Source: Tetrahymena thermophila SB210 (Eukaryota > Ciliophora > Oligohymenophorea > Hymenostomatida > Tetrahymenidae). From it: a stretch of 64,000 nucleotides of DNA. The stretch covers positions 62,001 to 126,000 of the forward strand of contig NW_002476185.1 of the NCBI RefSeq assembly GCF_000189635.1. The letters are read 5' to 3'. Of this stretch, positions 12,397 through 25,371 are shown piece by piece. Under the pieces are notes generated by a model, which worked only from the letters and a program-made list of their open reading frames with translations, did not search any database and was not told where the DNA came from. The position numbers were made by a program, and so were the translations under genes. Position 1 is the first letter of the stretch. Every line of letters starts with the position of its first letter.

Positions 12397-13841
12397 TTCC
12401 TTATATATTAAAAATGTTATTTCAATAGTAAAATATTCTTAAGTCTTATTTTTTTAATTAATATCAAAAAAAATATCTAACTTTTTCAATTTTATTATTA
12501 TTATTATTAAATTTTTTTGATAAAATAATGCATCACACACAATTTATTTAATATTAACGTACTATTTAATTAGATCCTGTCCTTTTATCTATTAATTAGC
12601 TTTTCTACCAAAAAAATCAAACAAATATTTTAATAGTTTTTTAATCATATTCCTAAAAAAAATGACCAAATAAATAATAAATATTTCATTACTATGATTT
12701 AACAGTTTTTTTTGGAATTTAAATTGTTCAAAAATTCTTAGAATTTCCTTTGTGATTCTTAAAATTATATACATATGATGATAATGTATTTTAGGTTGTC
12801 TATCGTCTTCTTCAAAATACTATATGTAAGAATTTTAATATTAATATTAGAATTTCTATTCTAAAAAATGATAAACTTAGTCATTTTTCATAACTATTCT
12901 TATAAATTCATTAATCGTTTCTTAGAATTTTCCTTTATGATCATTAAAGTTTTATAAAAATAAGTGATAGTTAAATTTTACATTATCTTTCTTCTACAAA
13001 CATCTATCTATCTATCTTTACATTTTTTCAAGTTAATTTCTCAATTTTTAATTAAAATTTCAACCTATTCAATTTTAAATTTATTTTATTTATCATATTA
13101 TTAAGATTTAAAGTACAACTAAAAAAATAAAAATTCATTCTCTTTAAGCTATAGATAGTATTTTTATTGGTGCAAATTCTAATAAATTACCATCCATCTC
13201 CCCAAATGCTTTTTATTTTATTTTAAAATTTTAATTTTTGAAGAAGTTCAAGTAATTAAGGTGTTAATTAAATGAATGGCTCTTTATGTAAAAATACTAA
13301 ATAAACTTCATTAAATTATGAAAAAATACAAAATTTATCCAATTAAAATTAATATTTTAAAGTCAAGTGTTTAATAATTCTATTTTAGTTTAATAAAGAA
13401 AGCTGAATCAAATTATTATTGATAGTGGTTAATTCTAAATCTATTTCATAGATATTAATCAAATAATATGTATTTTATGTTAGTGCTACTTTTAATATTG
13501 CGAAATAATTATCTTCACAAAGCTTTTTTGATGAGTTATATGTCATGTAAAATATAATTACAAAGGCTGCAAAAAAACTTTATGATAAGAAATATTTTTG
13601 GCAATTGGTATAATAGCTATCTAATTGTCTTTTAAAAACTAAAATATTAAATGAAAATAAAGAAAATCATTTAAAAATAATAAAATTTGGGGATTTAATT
13701 GAAATAGAACAATTCACCATTAATAAAAATATTTCAAAAGGAAAGAGTCTTTCTTTGTTAAAAAGAACAAAAATAATCAAGTAAATAAATAAATAATCAA
13801 ATAAGAAGAAAGAAGCTTAATTTCATCAAGTTAATATTAAA
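12397..13841. other. Intergenic region with a possible upstream coding extension
   Basis: The first kilobase is AT-rich and apparently non-coding. From about 13412 the frame of the downstream methyltransferase gene is open without TGA up to its ATG at 13842. Part of it reads like protein (QSFFDELYVMQNI), so it may be an upstream exon or 5' UTR. At this AT content an open run of that size could also be chance. Confidence 0.5.
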
Positions 13842-15764
13842 ATGTCAGTACATAAATAATACGATTAAAAGCGTTTTATAGGAGGTGACTCAAAAAAGCA
13901 TCAAAATGGTCATTCAAACAACCTTAGTTAAAATTCAGATGAATAAAGGTGGCATAGCGTGTAAGAAAGCCATAATTCTAAGAAAAAAAATCATCAATTT
14001 GAGCATTAACTCAGCTAGTCTGGAGTTTAAAATTCAGGAACCACTTTAAGTAAAAGTCATCAACACACAGGTAGTTTAATTGGAGAAATTATACCTTAGT
14101 AGGCAACTGATTAAGCTAAAAAGGAAAAGAGAAATAAAGATAGGCTCTCACATTTATCGAAATTACTTCCTCAGAAAGCTCGCTGGATAGGTTATTTAGA
14201 CGTTGGTTGTGGAAATGCTGAAATTTCAGTAACAATTGCATAAAATTTAGGTATAGGAAGTGTTTATGGAGTTGATATGTTTGACGAAGATGATTTTGTA
14301 CAACCGAGCATGGATCTAGAAGTCAAATACCTTTAAAATTTGAATAATAAGTTAAATTTACCTAATAACTGTGTTGATTTGGTCACTTGTTTTATGGCTA
14401 TTCATCACTTCGAACATCTTGATTTGATGCTTAGGGAAATATAAAGAGTGCTTTTAATAGAAGGCTATTTATTTATTAGAGAGCATGATGTCCCTTTTAA
14501 GAATAAAAAGCTAAGGGCTTACATAGAAGAGCAGCATAGAAAATATCCAGACCATCCGGCTGATGGATATATGATGCTTTATGATAGGGAAGAACTTAAA
14601 GACATACTTTTTGCTTATGGTTTTGAGCATCTTGGAGATAGCAATTATACAGGCTAGAATTTATAAGCTGTCTATCACTCTTTATATGTCTTGAAAAGAA
14701 AAGAAGTAAACTCTAATTTCAAGTAATTAATAAACAAAAATAGAAAGGATTTAAAAAATAATGACAGTCTTAATGAAGAATAAGAAGAAGACTCTTAAGA
14801 AAAAAGTAGCTCGAATAATTTCAGTAGTAGAGAGAGTATAAACTCCTAAGGATAATAAGAAGGAGATGATGTTTTATATTTTAATTAGCTATCATTAAGT
14901 AATGAAAAGAGAAAATCATCTCACGAATTCAACAGAAAAGAAATGCAAGAATAGTATGAGTAGATAGTTCTATAATAGAATTCTGACTCAGTCAGCAGCG
15001 AATAAGATAAAGAGTAATCTCCTGTTGTTGTATTAGCTCAAAATAAGCAGTAGCAGCAATAGAAAACTTAGTTGAACTAAACACATTTTATTTAAGAAGA
15101 AAAAATTTCAACTTAAGAAAGAAAGAATATTCAGAATTAAAAAAAAGTAAACTTGTATCCTGATTGGGATATAAATTCGGAAATTTAAAATAGCAAAATT
15201 GAAGAGGAAGATGTTGATGTATATGCTAATATTATTTCAGTCCCTCCATCTAAAAAGGAATAAGGTAGCTAATCTTTGCAAAAGCAATAGTCATCCCAGA
15301 ATAAATAGTTATAATAATTAAAAAAATCCTAAAATTCTAATGAAAAAATACAAAATGTAGCTGCTACATAAATCTTAGAAGAGCCTTCTCACTAAATAAA
15401 TGAAAACTAGAAGATTAATACATTTGATGAAGATGGGTTCGTGGTAGTAGGAGCTAAAGAAAAAACAAAAAAATAATAACCAAAAAATAGTATTTAAGCA
15501 TCTTAATAAGTCACGAATATTAAAGGATTGAATTAGCAACAATAAATTCAAGAATGTTAAAATAGCAAAAAATTGAACTCTGAAGAAAGCGAAGAGAACC
15601 TTAAAAAAGAACATATTAAGAAGATTACAGAAAAATCGATTATTGAAGAGCATCAAGAATAGCAAATTGATGGAGAACAAGAAACTGCAGTCTAAGATGA
15701 TGAAAGTAATTAATTCATTTATATTAAATCCAAAAAGTAATTAAAAAAAAAGAACAAAAAGTGA
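13842..15764 (+). CDS. SAM-dependent methyltransferase with long low-complexity C-terminus
   Basis: One exon from ATG 13842 to TGA 15762-15764 encodes 640 residues. After a basic, S/N/H/Q-rich N-terminus (about 100 residues), residues of about 110-270 form a class I (Rossmann-fold) methyltransferase domain. Motif I is YLDVGCGNAEISVTIAQ, the acidic residue binding the SAM ribose is in SVYGVDMFD, a motif-IV-like strand is NNCVDLVTCFMAIHHF, and LIEGYLFIREHDV follows; this is the Methyltransf_11 type of layout. The remaining 370 residues are Q/E/S/K-rich, charged and probably disordered, with a short FDEDGFVVVGA block. The substrate cannot be read from the sequence. The frame stays open upstream to about 13412, so a longer N-terminus is possible, but 13842 is a good ATG in an A-rich context. 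Confidence 0.88.
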
Positions 15765-16639
15765 TTAAAATTAAGAAGACATAGTTATTCATTCATTAAT
15801 TAAATGATTCATTCATAATTAATTAAGTAAATCAATCAAAAAATAATATAATAAATAAATAAATAAATGGCTTATATTATGGAAGTTTTGTTTTAATAAT
15901 CAATCAATCAATTAACTATTTACTAACTACACAAATTAATAACTAATTAAAATATAAACTAAATCCTAATCAATATAACAATATCAAAAAAATAAATAAA
16001 ATAAATAATTCATTCACTAATATAATAAAAAATCATTTAATCGCTTTTCAATTAATTGAATTAAAATGAAAATCAATTACATATAAAAATTAGTTTATAA
16101 TTAATTAATTTATTAAAACTTATTAAATGTTTAAACTAATACTTCTAAATTAAATTCACCATTCTAAAATTTAATAATTCTAACTAACATCTATAATTAT
16201 GACTCTCTATCTTACACTTCTTCTTATAAATAAAATGTAGGACACATATCAGAGAAATTAACTAAGAAAATTATCAAAGTAAAACAGAAGTATTCTAAAT
16301 ATTTACCAGCAAAACTCCTTCATTGCACATCTTAATTCATTCAATTTTCTTATTAGATTAAAAAATTTTTTACAATGTTGCATAAAAAATAAATTTTGAA
16401 ATGAAAGGCATTCATTCATTCATATACACATACACTCTTTATTTTGATAAATTAAATGGAAGTAGTAAAATATCTATCTAACTAACTAACTAATCTATCA
16501 ACTTATACATTTCTAAAATAAAAAGCAAATAAACAAAAAACATTAAAAAGTGTATATATAAATTTAAATATTGCAATCATAAAAGTTTATTTGTTAATCT
16601 CCAAAAATAAGATAAAAAGAAATTAATTAAGTTAGTAAG
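15765..16639. other. AT-rich intergenic region with tetranucleotide runs
   Basis: This stretch is rich in simple sequence (aataaataaat, tcattcattcat, ctaactaactaa). No gene or structured RNA was recognised. Confidence 0.7.
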
Positions 16640-16990
16640 TTTGTATGGAAATAAGCAAGTTGATTGAGTGATAGCTTAATCAAGTAGAATTAAGAAAGCC
16701 AACTCTCTAAGAAGATAAATTAGGCATCTTAAATAATAACTAATTGCTCTTCAGATATTCAAAAAGAAGATAATATATATGCATATAGAAGTGAAATTAG
16801 TTATGAAAGTAATCAATCAATTAAGCTTAATAAAATATAAAATCGCTATTATATTTATAATAAACAAATTATTTAAATTAACTCATAGACAATATTATTA
16901 ATTTTATTTTATTTATTTAACTATCTTTATGAACTTTATGCTATATCTATTTAACCTAGCTTATCTAAAACTTAATTGCATACTTTTCTA
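16640..16990 (+). other. Coding-like fragment, unresolved
   Basis: A ciliate-code frame between TGA codons near 16660 and 16990 reads like protein in its first half (KEDNIYAYRSEISYESNQS) and then becomes hydrophobic. It has no in-frame ATG. A nearby ATG at about 16645 is in another frame and meets TGA after eight codons; joining the two would need an intron of about 16 nt. It may be a gene relic, one exon of a gene I could not assemble, or chance. Confidence 0.25.
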
Positions 16991-17416
16991 CTTGATTGAA
17001 AGCTACATTTTTTGTTTAATTACCAACTTGCCTTCAAAATAAATACAAATGTTTAGTAAAAAATAAAATAAATAGTCGTTTTAAACCAGCTGAAGCATTT
17101 TTTATATAATTCAAATGTTATTTTTTCCAAAATCAAATTTCCACATTAATATGTGATTGAATGCCTATCCAAAATCAAAATAAAAATATTAAATTAAATA
17201 AAATTAAAAGATTTTTTAAATTTTTTTGGAGATCATAAAAGTTTTTAGAATAAAAATAAATAAAATTTAGTTTTAAAATAATGGACATTTTATTTAATAA
17301 ATGTTGAAAATAAATAGAAAGAAAGTTGATTTTAAATTAATTAAATTTGAATTAAAATTTATTATAAAATAATAAGCAGCTTTAAAATTATTATTAAATA
17401 AAGGAAAATAAAAAAC

Positions 17417-17644
17417 ATGAACAAGATCAAAGAAATTCATAAAATGAAGGAAAAGAGAGATAAAAGTAATAAGTTAAAGTAGATACTAACAAAACTTTAT
17501 AAAAATCAACTAAGAAAATAGAAACAAACATTTAAGAAAGGTTTTCTCTCAAACAAATTTCAATAATAATAGGAGTATTAGTATTTGCAATCTGCTTTAA
17601 TCAGTTATTTTAACTTATCTGATATAATCTACAGATAAAATTGA
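17417..17644 (+). CDS. Small basic hypothetical protein (75 aa)
   Basis: An ATG at 17417 opens a 75-residue ciliate-code frame ending with TGA at 17642-17644. The first 50 residues are Lys/Gln-rich and helical; the end is more hydrophobic (YLQSALISYFNLSDIIY). A further plausible reading continues past the stop in the same frame (SDFNRRNYLLNVKVKK), so this could be the first exon of a longer or decayed gene. There is no recognisable domain. It lies upstream of, and on the same strand as, the LRR-ankyrin gene. Confidence 0.3.
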
Positions 17645-18770
17645 TTTTAATTATCTGATTTCAATAGAAGGAATTATTTGCTGAATGTCAAAGTAAAAAA
17701 GATATAAAGCACTTTCCTATTAGTTTTAATTATAAATATGTTTCAATTAATACCTTTATTTATTTATTTTAATTTATTTCATGTTAAGCATTCAATAATT
17801 ATTTTATGAAATTATTTAATTTTAAGTGATTAAATTATTTTATTTCATTAATTTTGATCTTTAGGTTTTCACATTATTTATTTTAAATATAAAAATACCC
17901 TTAATCTTCAAATATTAATACTAGAGATCTAAAAAAATAAGAGTTATTCAAATAAATACAGGTAATAATTTAAATTTAAAAAAATGAAAATTTTTGGTGT
18001 TAATAGAATACATTAGGATATATATTATATCTAAGTTGAAATTTTATTTATTAACTGATCTTGTTTATGATACAAAGTTATTTTATTAAATTAATTTTAT
18101 TTGATTTAAGTTATTATATAATTTTATTACATTTATTTTTATTATTTGATTTTCTTTTTTTTTAAAGTAAAAAAGTGTTTCATTTGAAAAGAATGCTGCT
18201 GATATTGTATAACTAACTGTTTAGTATAATATTTTTTTGGTAAATAAATTATTTTACTCAATTTATTATGTTATTTTATTAGCTGATAGTTTTAAATTTT
18301 TATTTGTTACTTAATTAATTCTGATATAACACTACAACTTTTTTGAGTGATTTATTTGATTTAATCAAAATAATGAATGCTTTAACTTAGTTTTAAGTCA
18401 TTAAATAATTAATTTTATTTCTCTTTTATAAATTTTTTTAACTAAATATTTAACTATAATGGCTATATTTTTTGTGTTAATTTTTAATGACTGCATTTCA
18501 GATAATATAGCTTAAAATTATTTAAAATTTTTTCATGCAAAAATATTTGTTTTAATTACTAAATGTTAAAATTTTAATCAAGTAAAAAAGAATTTTAAAC
18601 AGACTGGCTTTTTATTTTTGTAGAGATTATTAAGATTTTTTTGATAAAACAATCTCTTTTTGTCTTTTTTTAATTTTTGTTAATAATTTTTGAATTATTT
18701 TTTATGATATTTGTTTTGTTAATTATTTTTTGAAAAGGTACCATAAGAATTGAATAATTAGAAATCGTTA
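17645..18770. other. AT-rich region upstream of the LRR-ankyrin gene
   Basis: Thymine-rich, very AT-rich sequence with no convincing gene. The reading frame of the LRR gene is open for a short distance upstream of its ATG (from about 18735), so a 5' exon cannot be excluded. Confidence 0.6.
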
Positions 18771-21700
18771 ATGAATTCTTAAGAATAAAATTTGAACAAA
18801 TAACAATAATAATAGTTGCATCAGTAGTAGTAGTAATAACAGTAACTATTAACCACTAAGGACAGCTCTTAAAATAGGAATATAGAGAATTTTTTAAATA
18901 AATCTAATAAATATTCAAGGGAGAGTCTGTAATTTTTATAAGAAAAGAATACTCTATTATTATAATAGTAGCTACTTCCATAAGCTCCCCGATTTAAGCA
19001 ATAACCTTAAAAAGAAGATGTCCCAAACGAAGTTAATAAAATTTATGAAATAAGAACATAGTTCAATAAGTTTGAATAGGAAAATAGAGGAAATAATGCA
19101 ATTCAAGGATTTATGATTTAAAATAACCCTTTTGCAAATACCACATCAGGATTAAGTAGAGAAGATGTTTTAGTTGATGCAAATAATGTTGCAAATGAAG
19201 ATTTAGATGAAGTTTAAGAAAGCGAGTAATTCACAGTTTCTTCTAAAATGAGAACTCTTTAGAATACTTCTAAGTAAACATTTTCAATTAGTAAGGTAGA
19301 GTTAAAAAACTTAGTAGTTCCTCCGTTACCTGAGAATTTAATAAACATTTCCAGTAATCAAGACTTGCATTAAGGAGACAGATAATCAGTTAACACGTAT
19401 GTACTTTCTCCAAATATAAGTGCCAGGACTTTAATGCCAAATTCAAACAATCATCATTTTATGAGCTAACAGTAACTGAAAAATGCATAGCCTTAAAATT
19501 AATTACATTAAAAATTAGATAATTAAGCTGTTAAGCAAGACATTAGAAATTAAATAGGTTAATTCTAGCCCCATTAAATGCCACTGCAAATTCAATCTTA
19601 AAACACAAATCATTAATCTCAAAAGATATCACAATAAAATTAATAGCATTAACCTTTATTTTTTAACCCCCCTTCAACTCCTGAGCCTGGAGTAAGTATT
19701 AATGGTATAAATGTTACTACAAGAGGTAGACTAAATGGGAATTTAGGAAATAATATTAATAATAATCATAAAAGCTCATCAAACTCTTTGAATAACACAT
19801 AAAGAACTATTTTTGGAAATACTTCTAGTATTAATTTGAATGCTCCATTAAGCGCAAATAGTCAATATTCTGTAAATAAATCCCTTTAAAGCCTAGGTTA
19901 TGCCGTAAATTTGGTAAACAAAAATATAGAAGATTTGTCCAAGCATGTTTCAACCATGAATCCAAACACTCTACAAATATTAGATTTGAGTTCAAATAAA
20001 ATCTCTAATTTTCCAGTTGAGCTGTACTAGATGAAAAATTTGAAAAGATTGAAATTAGAAAGTAATCTTATAAAAATACTACCTAAAGAAATATTCTTAG
20101 AACTCAAATTAGAATCATTTTCAGTATAAAATAATCTTATTTAAGATATACCTCATGAAATTACTGAATGGAAAAACAACTTACAATGTTTAAACATTTC
20201 TAGAAATCATATTCACACATTTTAGAAATATATTTGCTATTTAGATGGAATTAATTCTCTTAATGTTAGTTCGAATGATTTCATGGAAATTCCTATTGAA
20301 TTTATTTTTCTTGTTAATCTAAAAGAGTTTTCAATCGACTGGTTTAAATATTGCTTGCCTCCAAAAAAACCCACTGTTTAAGGTAATGAAGGCTTGTAGG
20401 TTCTTAAAGAAATATTCTTGTTGTTGTGTAATCACCGCAGCGCTGGTTTCGTTACTTTTCTGTAATTCACCACACATTTTTCTGATAAAAATCTAATAAA
20501 AATATCTAGTTAAATCAAAAAGAATAAGCCAAAAACACCAATTTAAAAAAAGGTTTCTTCACCAAATTCTAAAAACTAGAACGTTAAATCAAAATAAAAT
20601 ATAGAAAATGAGGAATAAAGAAAACACAGGCTTTAATAATTGGAAATACTAGCAAATTAATAAAACTAAGAAAATAGATTTGTTTTAAATGTTAGCAATA
20701 CTAATTTATTAAATACAACAATTACAAGTCTAAATGAATCACAACTGCCAAAAGAGAACGATGGTATTTAGTATTTACCAGAAGAATTAAAAAAGAAGAA
20801 GAATAGACTTTTGTGCATAAACAAAAAGGCTCGTGAAGAAGACTCTATCCTAGATAATAGCAGAAGTCTGGTTGAATTAATTAATTTGAAATAGATTTAA
20901 TCAAGTAACAACTAGCCTTTAAGTTCAAAAAGATAAGTTAAAAGTAATGCTAATTTGTAAATTAGTGGATAAGTTGCATCAGGGGTATGCAAAACTCTGA
21001 TTAACTTCTCTAGTGAAAGTGATTTGAGTTTTGGATAAATTGAAGAAGTTCTCCATACTCATCATGATTTAGGTTCTTGCTAAGAATAACTTCACACTGG
21101 AAGAAATAGCAACAATCTATAGTCTGCCCATCCACTTAAAAATAAGAAAACTCCAAAAAACTTATAAAACCCAGGCTAGATAATTAAAACAGATGAAAAT
21201 GTTAATTTCGATAAAATTTTATAAGAAGTTGAAGAAGAAAATGAAGAAAAAAATAATTAAATTATTTTTTAGCATTTGGATATTAAACTTGAAAATCCTC
21301 CAGACCAATTACTCTCATAAAGAGAGTAAAAGTTTATGCAAAAGCCATTCGAAGTAAATGAAGAAAATGAGATAGATAATCTTTGTGATGAGTAAGAAAT
21401 AATCGACTTAGATTAAACTGATTAAGCTGATGAAAATATAATATCAGAATCAAAAGAAGAGCAACCAAAGTCAGCCTAATTCATTGATATTACAACTCCA
21501 AAAGTGTATACTCAGTATAACTAAATCGATCCAAAGAATGGTAGAAATCTAATGCACTTGGTAATATTGCTTAGTTATAATTTAGTTTAAATTTTAAAAA
21601 TAAATATTTAATCATTTATATTTTTAGGCTGTGATAGATGAAGATATATCATCATTAAGATGCTTAGTAAATTTAAACTTTGATTTGGTAAATGAAGTAG

Positions 21701-24513
21701 ATTTCGATGGACAAACTCCTCTTTCTTTGAGTATTTTAGAAGAAAAGTATTACTCGGCTAAAATTCTCATTTTTAATAAAGTAAAGTTTTGTTCATATGT
21801 TTAAGATACTATTTTACTATGATTTAAATTAAATTTAAAATGAATAATTAATTGATCATTCAATATGATTTAAGGAAATAATTTTTATATTTTAATGCAA
21901 AGAGATGAAAATACAATTTTTAGAAAAGGAAAAAATAAAAATTATTGAAAATAGGCAAATGTTAATGTAGGAGGAGGAGTTTTTGGGAGTAATGTTACTA
22001 TTGGTGTGGTTAAGATGTAATACTATCTTATCAGAGATTTGATACGCTTTGGGGCAGATGTTAATAAGTAAGACCATGATGGAAATGGGCCTCTGCACTA
22101 TTTATTTTAACAATACTATAGGAATCCAGAAGAATCGTCTAAGATTGCTTAAATGCTTCTTGATAATGGAGCAAATCCTAATTTAGAAAACAATGAAAAG
22201 TGGTCTCCTTTGCATTTTGCTGTCAGAAGAGGATGCTTAGAAGCAGTAGAATTTGCATTTGAATACAACAGAATGTGTTTAGCAAAAAAAAATAAAAGAG
22301 GATTTATGATCAATAAGGCAGGAGGAAATGAAAGAATTACAATTCTTCATATAGCTAGTGAGATGAATTTTTAAAAAATAGTATAGCTACTTCTCAAAAA
22401 TAACGCCGATATCTTTGCCAGAAGATCTGATAACAAGCTCTCATATCAGCTTTGTCAAAAGCATACTCTTGTAAAAAAGCTTTTATTGCTGTCTTAAACA
22501 AACTAGATAAATAGCCATTTAAACTTCAATAAATTTGTTTAAATAGAAAGCTATTAAGATAGTTAAGAAGCTTATGAAAATAAATTTATAGAAAAGTAAG
22601 ATGATTCTTTTGAAAGATATAAAAAGAAGAACAATAAAAGGAACAAAAAAGGAGCTTCTAAAAAATCAAATAAGAATAAAAATCATAAAAAGTAAGAAAA
22701 CTAAGAATATGAAATAGACTTAGTCAAAATAAAGGAAGAAGATGATGACGATGATGAAGTATATGGAGATGAAGAAGAAGTAAACTTTGATTCTGAAAAC
22801 GACAATGATGGAGTAAATGAAGATGATGACGAATAGGAAGATGAATTTGATTAATCAGGAAATTACTCTTCTAATGATGAAGACGGGTAAGTAAGTAGCA
22901 AAGGGGATGAAAATTTAGTAGATTCTGCTGACAGTTTTCCTGTTGATATGGAAGATGAAGATAAGAATATTATAAAACAAAGAGTATAGAATGGATTAAA
23001 AAATTTAGATGGCAGCATAGGCAGCAGTAAAAACCTATTAAAAAATAAATTAAATATGATTAATGTCTCTTCCTAGCCTCGTATGATTAAAACTGGTGAT
23101 ATTTATGCCTAATAACTATCAAAATACTAATTGTAAGAAATAAATAATTAATTTGTTAACTATAAAGATAAAAATGGATGGTAAGGACCTTTATAAGAAA
23201 TGATAGAAAACTAGTTGAATGATAGAGAACATTCACTTGATGAAATAGAAGACGAAGACCTCAAAGGTGATGTGCCAAAATGGTTTTACAAAGATCATAG
23301 CTAAATTCCTTATTCTCCCAATAATTTATAGAAAATTTAAGGAATGAATGAGATTATAAGCTAGATAATATAGCAAAATTCTTCAAACGTCTCAATAAAT
23401 AACAAATATGTTAAATCTTAATTCTAGCAAAGCCCTCCTTTGATCTTTCATCATGGTATTAAAACTCCTGAGCTAGTAGATAATAGAATTTCTCTATTCA
23501 ACAATAATAACAATAATATTAATGCCAATTAAAATAAGACATAAGTTAATTCTATCAATTAATTAAACTATAATCCTAACATCTAGCAGCATATGATATA
23601 ATAGCAGCTTTAATACTAATCATCAAAAACTCAAACTATTTAAGCTTGTAATTTTTTTAGTAATCTGAAAAATTACAAACAAGTTATTAAGAGTGCTAGC
23701 AATATTAATGAATATTAACTTAAAATTTTAGATGATGGCCTAGCCTTAACAAACAGGCTTTATTTCCTTAATTAATTAAAATTTATCTAATTTAAATTGG
23801 TGCAAATTTTAAAGCTTATTACCAGATAAAATATTTATTAGCTGTTTTGCAGATCAGGAATAATTGAAGATTTTCTCAAACTTGGTGATGACAACTTAAA
23901 TACTTTAATAAATACAAGCTAAGAGTTTAACAGAAGTATTGTTTTTATATATCGCAAGTTAGCCGAATAGCCTAGCTTCGATAACAATAACTTGATGATA
24001 CAAATAGTTAACTTGTTTGGGGATACTTGTTATCATCTTTATATTCTTTTTTATGATAAATAAACTAACTCTAATACATCCTAAAAGTAATAGTCTTAAT
24101 TATCTTCATAAACTACTTTAGCTTTACCAATAAATGATTAAAATATAAAATCTAATGAGATTACTTCAGCCAATTCATTAAAAGAAAATACAGATGCGAA
24201 GAATATAATTGCTGAGTTAAAAAAGTAGACTGATGAGCTTTTCCCAACATTTGCTAAGAGAATGAAGATAGATTACAGCAAAAATATTTTGAAAGATTAT
24301 TTGGAATTGCAATAAGCAACAAAGATCAAAAAAGATAATTTCACTCAAAAAACTCTAATCACTGACTAGGACTTTGATAGAATGATGCCAACTGAAGAAG
24401 AATATGAAACTGAAAATGAAGAACTTACAAAAGTATTATAAAATTATGCACAAATAAAGCTACGCAGCAATCCTCTTTAAGAAATACCTAAATAAAATAA
24501 AATATTCAAATGA
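18771..24513 (+). CDS. Large LRR plus ankyrin-repeat protein
   Basis: A predicted 1833-residue protein in three exons: 18771-21560, 21628-21780 and 21955-24513. All joins are in phase. Residues 1-370 are Q/N/S-rich. Residues of about 380-530 are leucine-rich repeats (LQILDLSSNKISNFPVELYQ; LKRLKLESNLIKILPKEIF). A disordered linker follows, then ankyrin repeats from about residue 925 to 1150 (DGQTPLSLSILEEKYYSAKI; DHDGNGPLHYLF; WSPLHFAVRRGCLEAVEFAF; TILHIASEMNFQKIVQLLLK). The tail has a Lys-rich stretch, a long acidic stretch (about 1180-1290) and a helical C-terminal part. Both repeat types mediate protein binding. The LRR type resembles the short SDS22/plant-RAS-related kind. No enzyme domain is visible. 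A signalling or cytoskeletal scaffold is likely but unproven. Confidence 0.9.
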
Positions 24514-25371
24514 TTAATTTAATAAATTATTTAACTATTTTCACAAAACAAACTAATCAATTTTTTTAAATAAATCCCACCCCACTATATTAGATAGTCA
24601 GAGACCTAAATTTTTGAGCACTTTTTGAAGGGAATTTTATTATAAGTTCATAATTAGGGTATATTTCTACACCCCCCATCTATAAGACTACCCGCTACCG
24701 ACTACTAATATATAAAATTTATTAAATAAAAATATATATCAAATTAAAAAAATATTTGTATTATCCAATCTATCAATTACAAATAAATGTTAAAAATAAA
24801 CTATTAATCAATTTTAATTACATATTTATATTATCCAATTTATCGATTATAAATAAATGTTAAAAACAATTAATTAAATAACTATAAATACTTTTAAAAT
24901 CAATCAATTAAATTAACTTTTTAAAACAATCAATTAAATAACTTTTAAAAATAAATTATAAATTAATATTAAAAATATCTAACTTGCTAATTACAAATGA
25001 ATGTTTAAAAAATAATTAAATTAAATAATAATCAAAATAAATATTTATATATTAAAAAATAATCAAATAAATAATTTAAATTAAATAATCATTAATAAAA
25101 ATATCTTCTGCATACATCTATTTAAACTTTTTAATTTTTTACTATTATATATTGAAGAACTTACAAGCAAGATAATAATTCAGAAATATTTTAAAAACAA
25201 AAAGTAATTTATATTTAAGATTTATAATGTTAAGATTATTATATTAAAAAAGGTTAATTTAATATTAAGGAATTGTTTGATATTTAATTTTAAGATAATT
25301 TAAATAACTTAAATAAAGATTAAAATAAAGATTTATCAAAAATAATCATTTAAAATATATTACTATCAAAT
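24514..25371. other. Intergenic region with a G+C pocket and short direct repeats
   Basis: About 24575-24710 is a pocket richer in C (ccccac, caccccccatc, ctacccgctaccgac) with no frame or known RNA recognised. Downstream, a segment of about 44 bp occurs twice, at about 24753-24796 and 24823-24867, with a few differences (ttatccaatctatc and ttatccaatttatc). The rest is extremely AT-rich. Confidence 0.6.

Noticed and set aside
12592..12774. Minus-strand 60-aa ORF downstream of the hairpin
   Set aside because: It is AT-driven, with low-information composition and no support from splicing, conservation-like motifs or G+C rise.
14448..14657. Stand-alone 69-aa plus-strand ORF
   Set aside because: It is an internal piece of the methyltransferase domain, bounded by TAG read as Gln.
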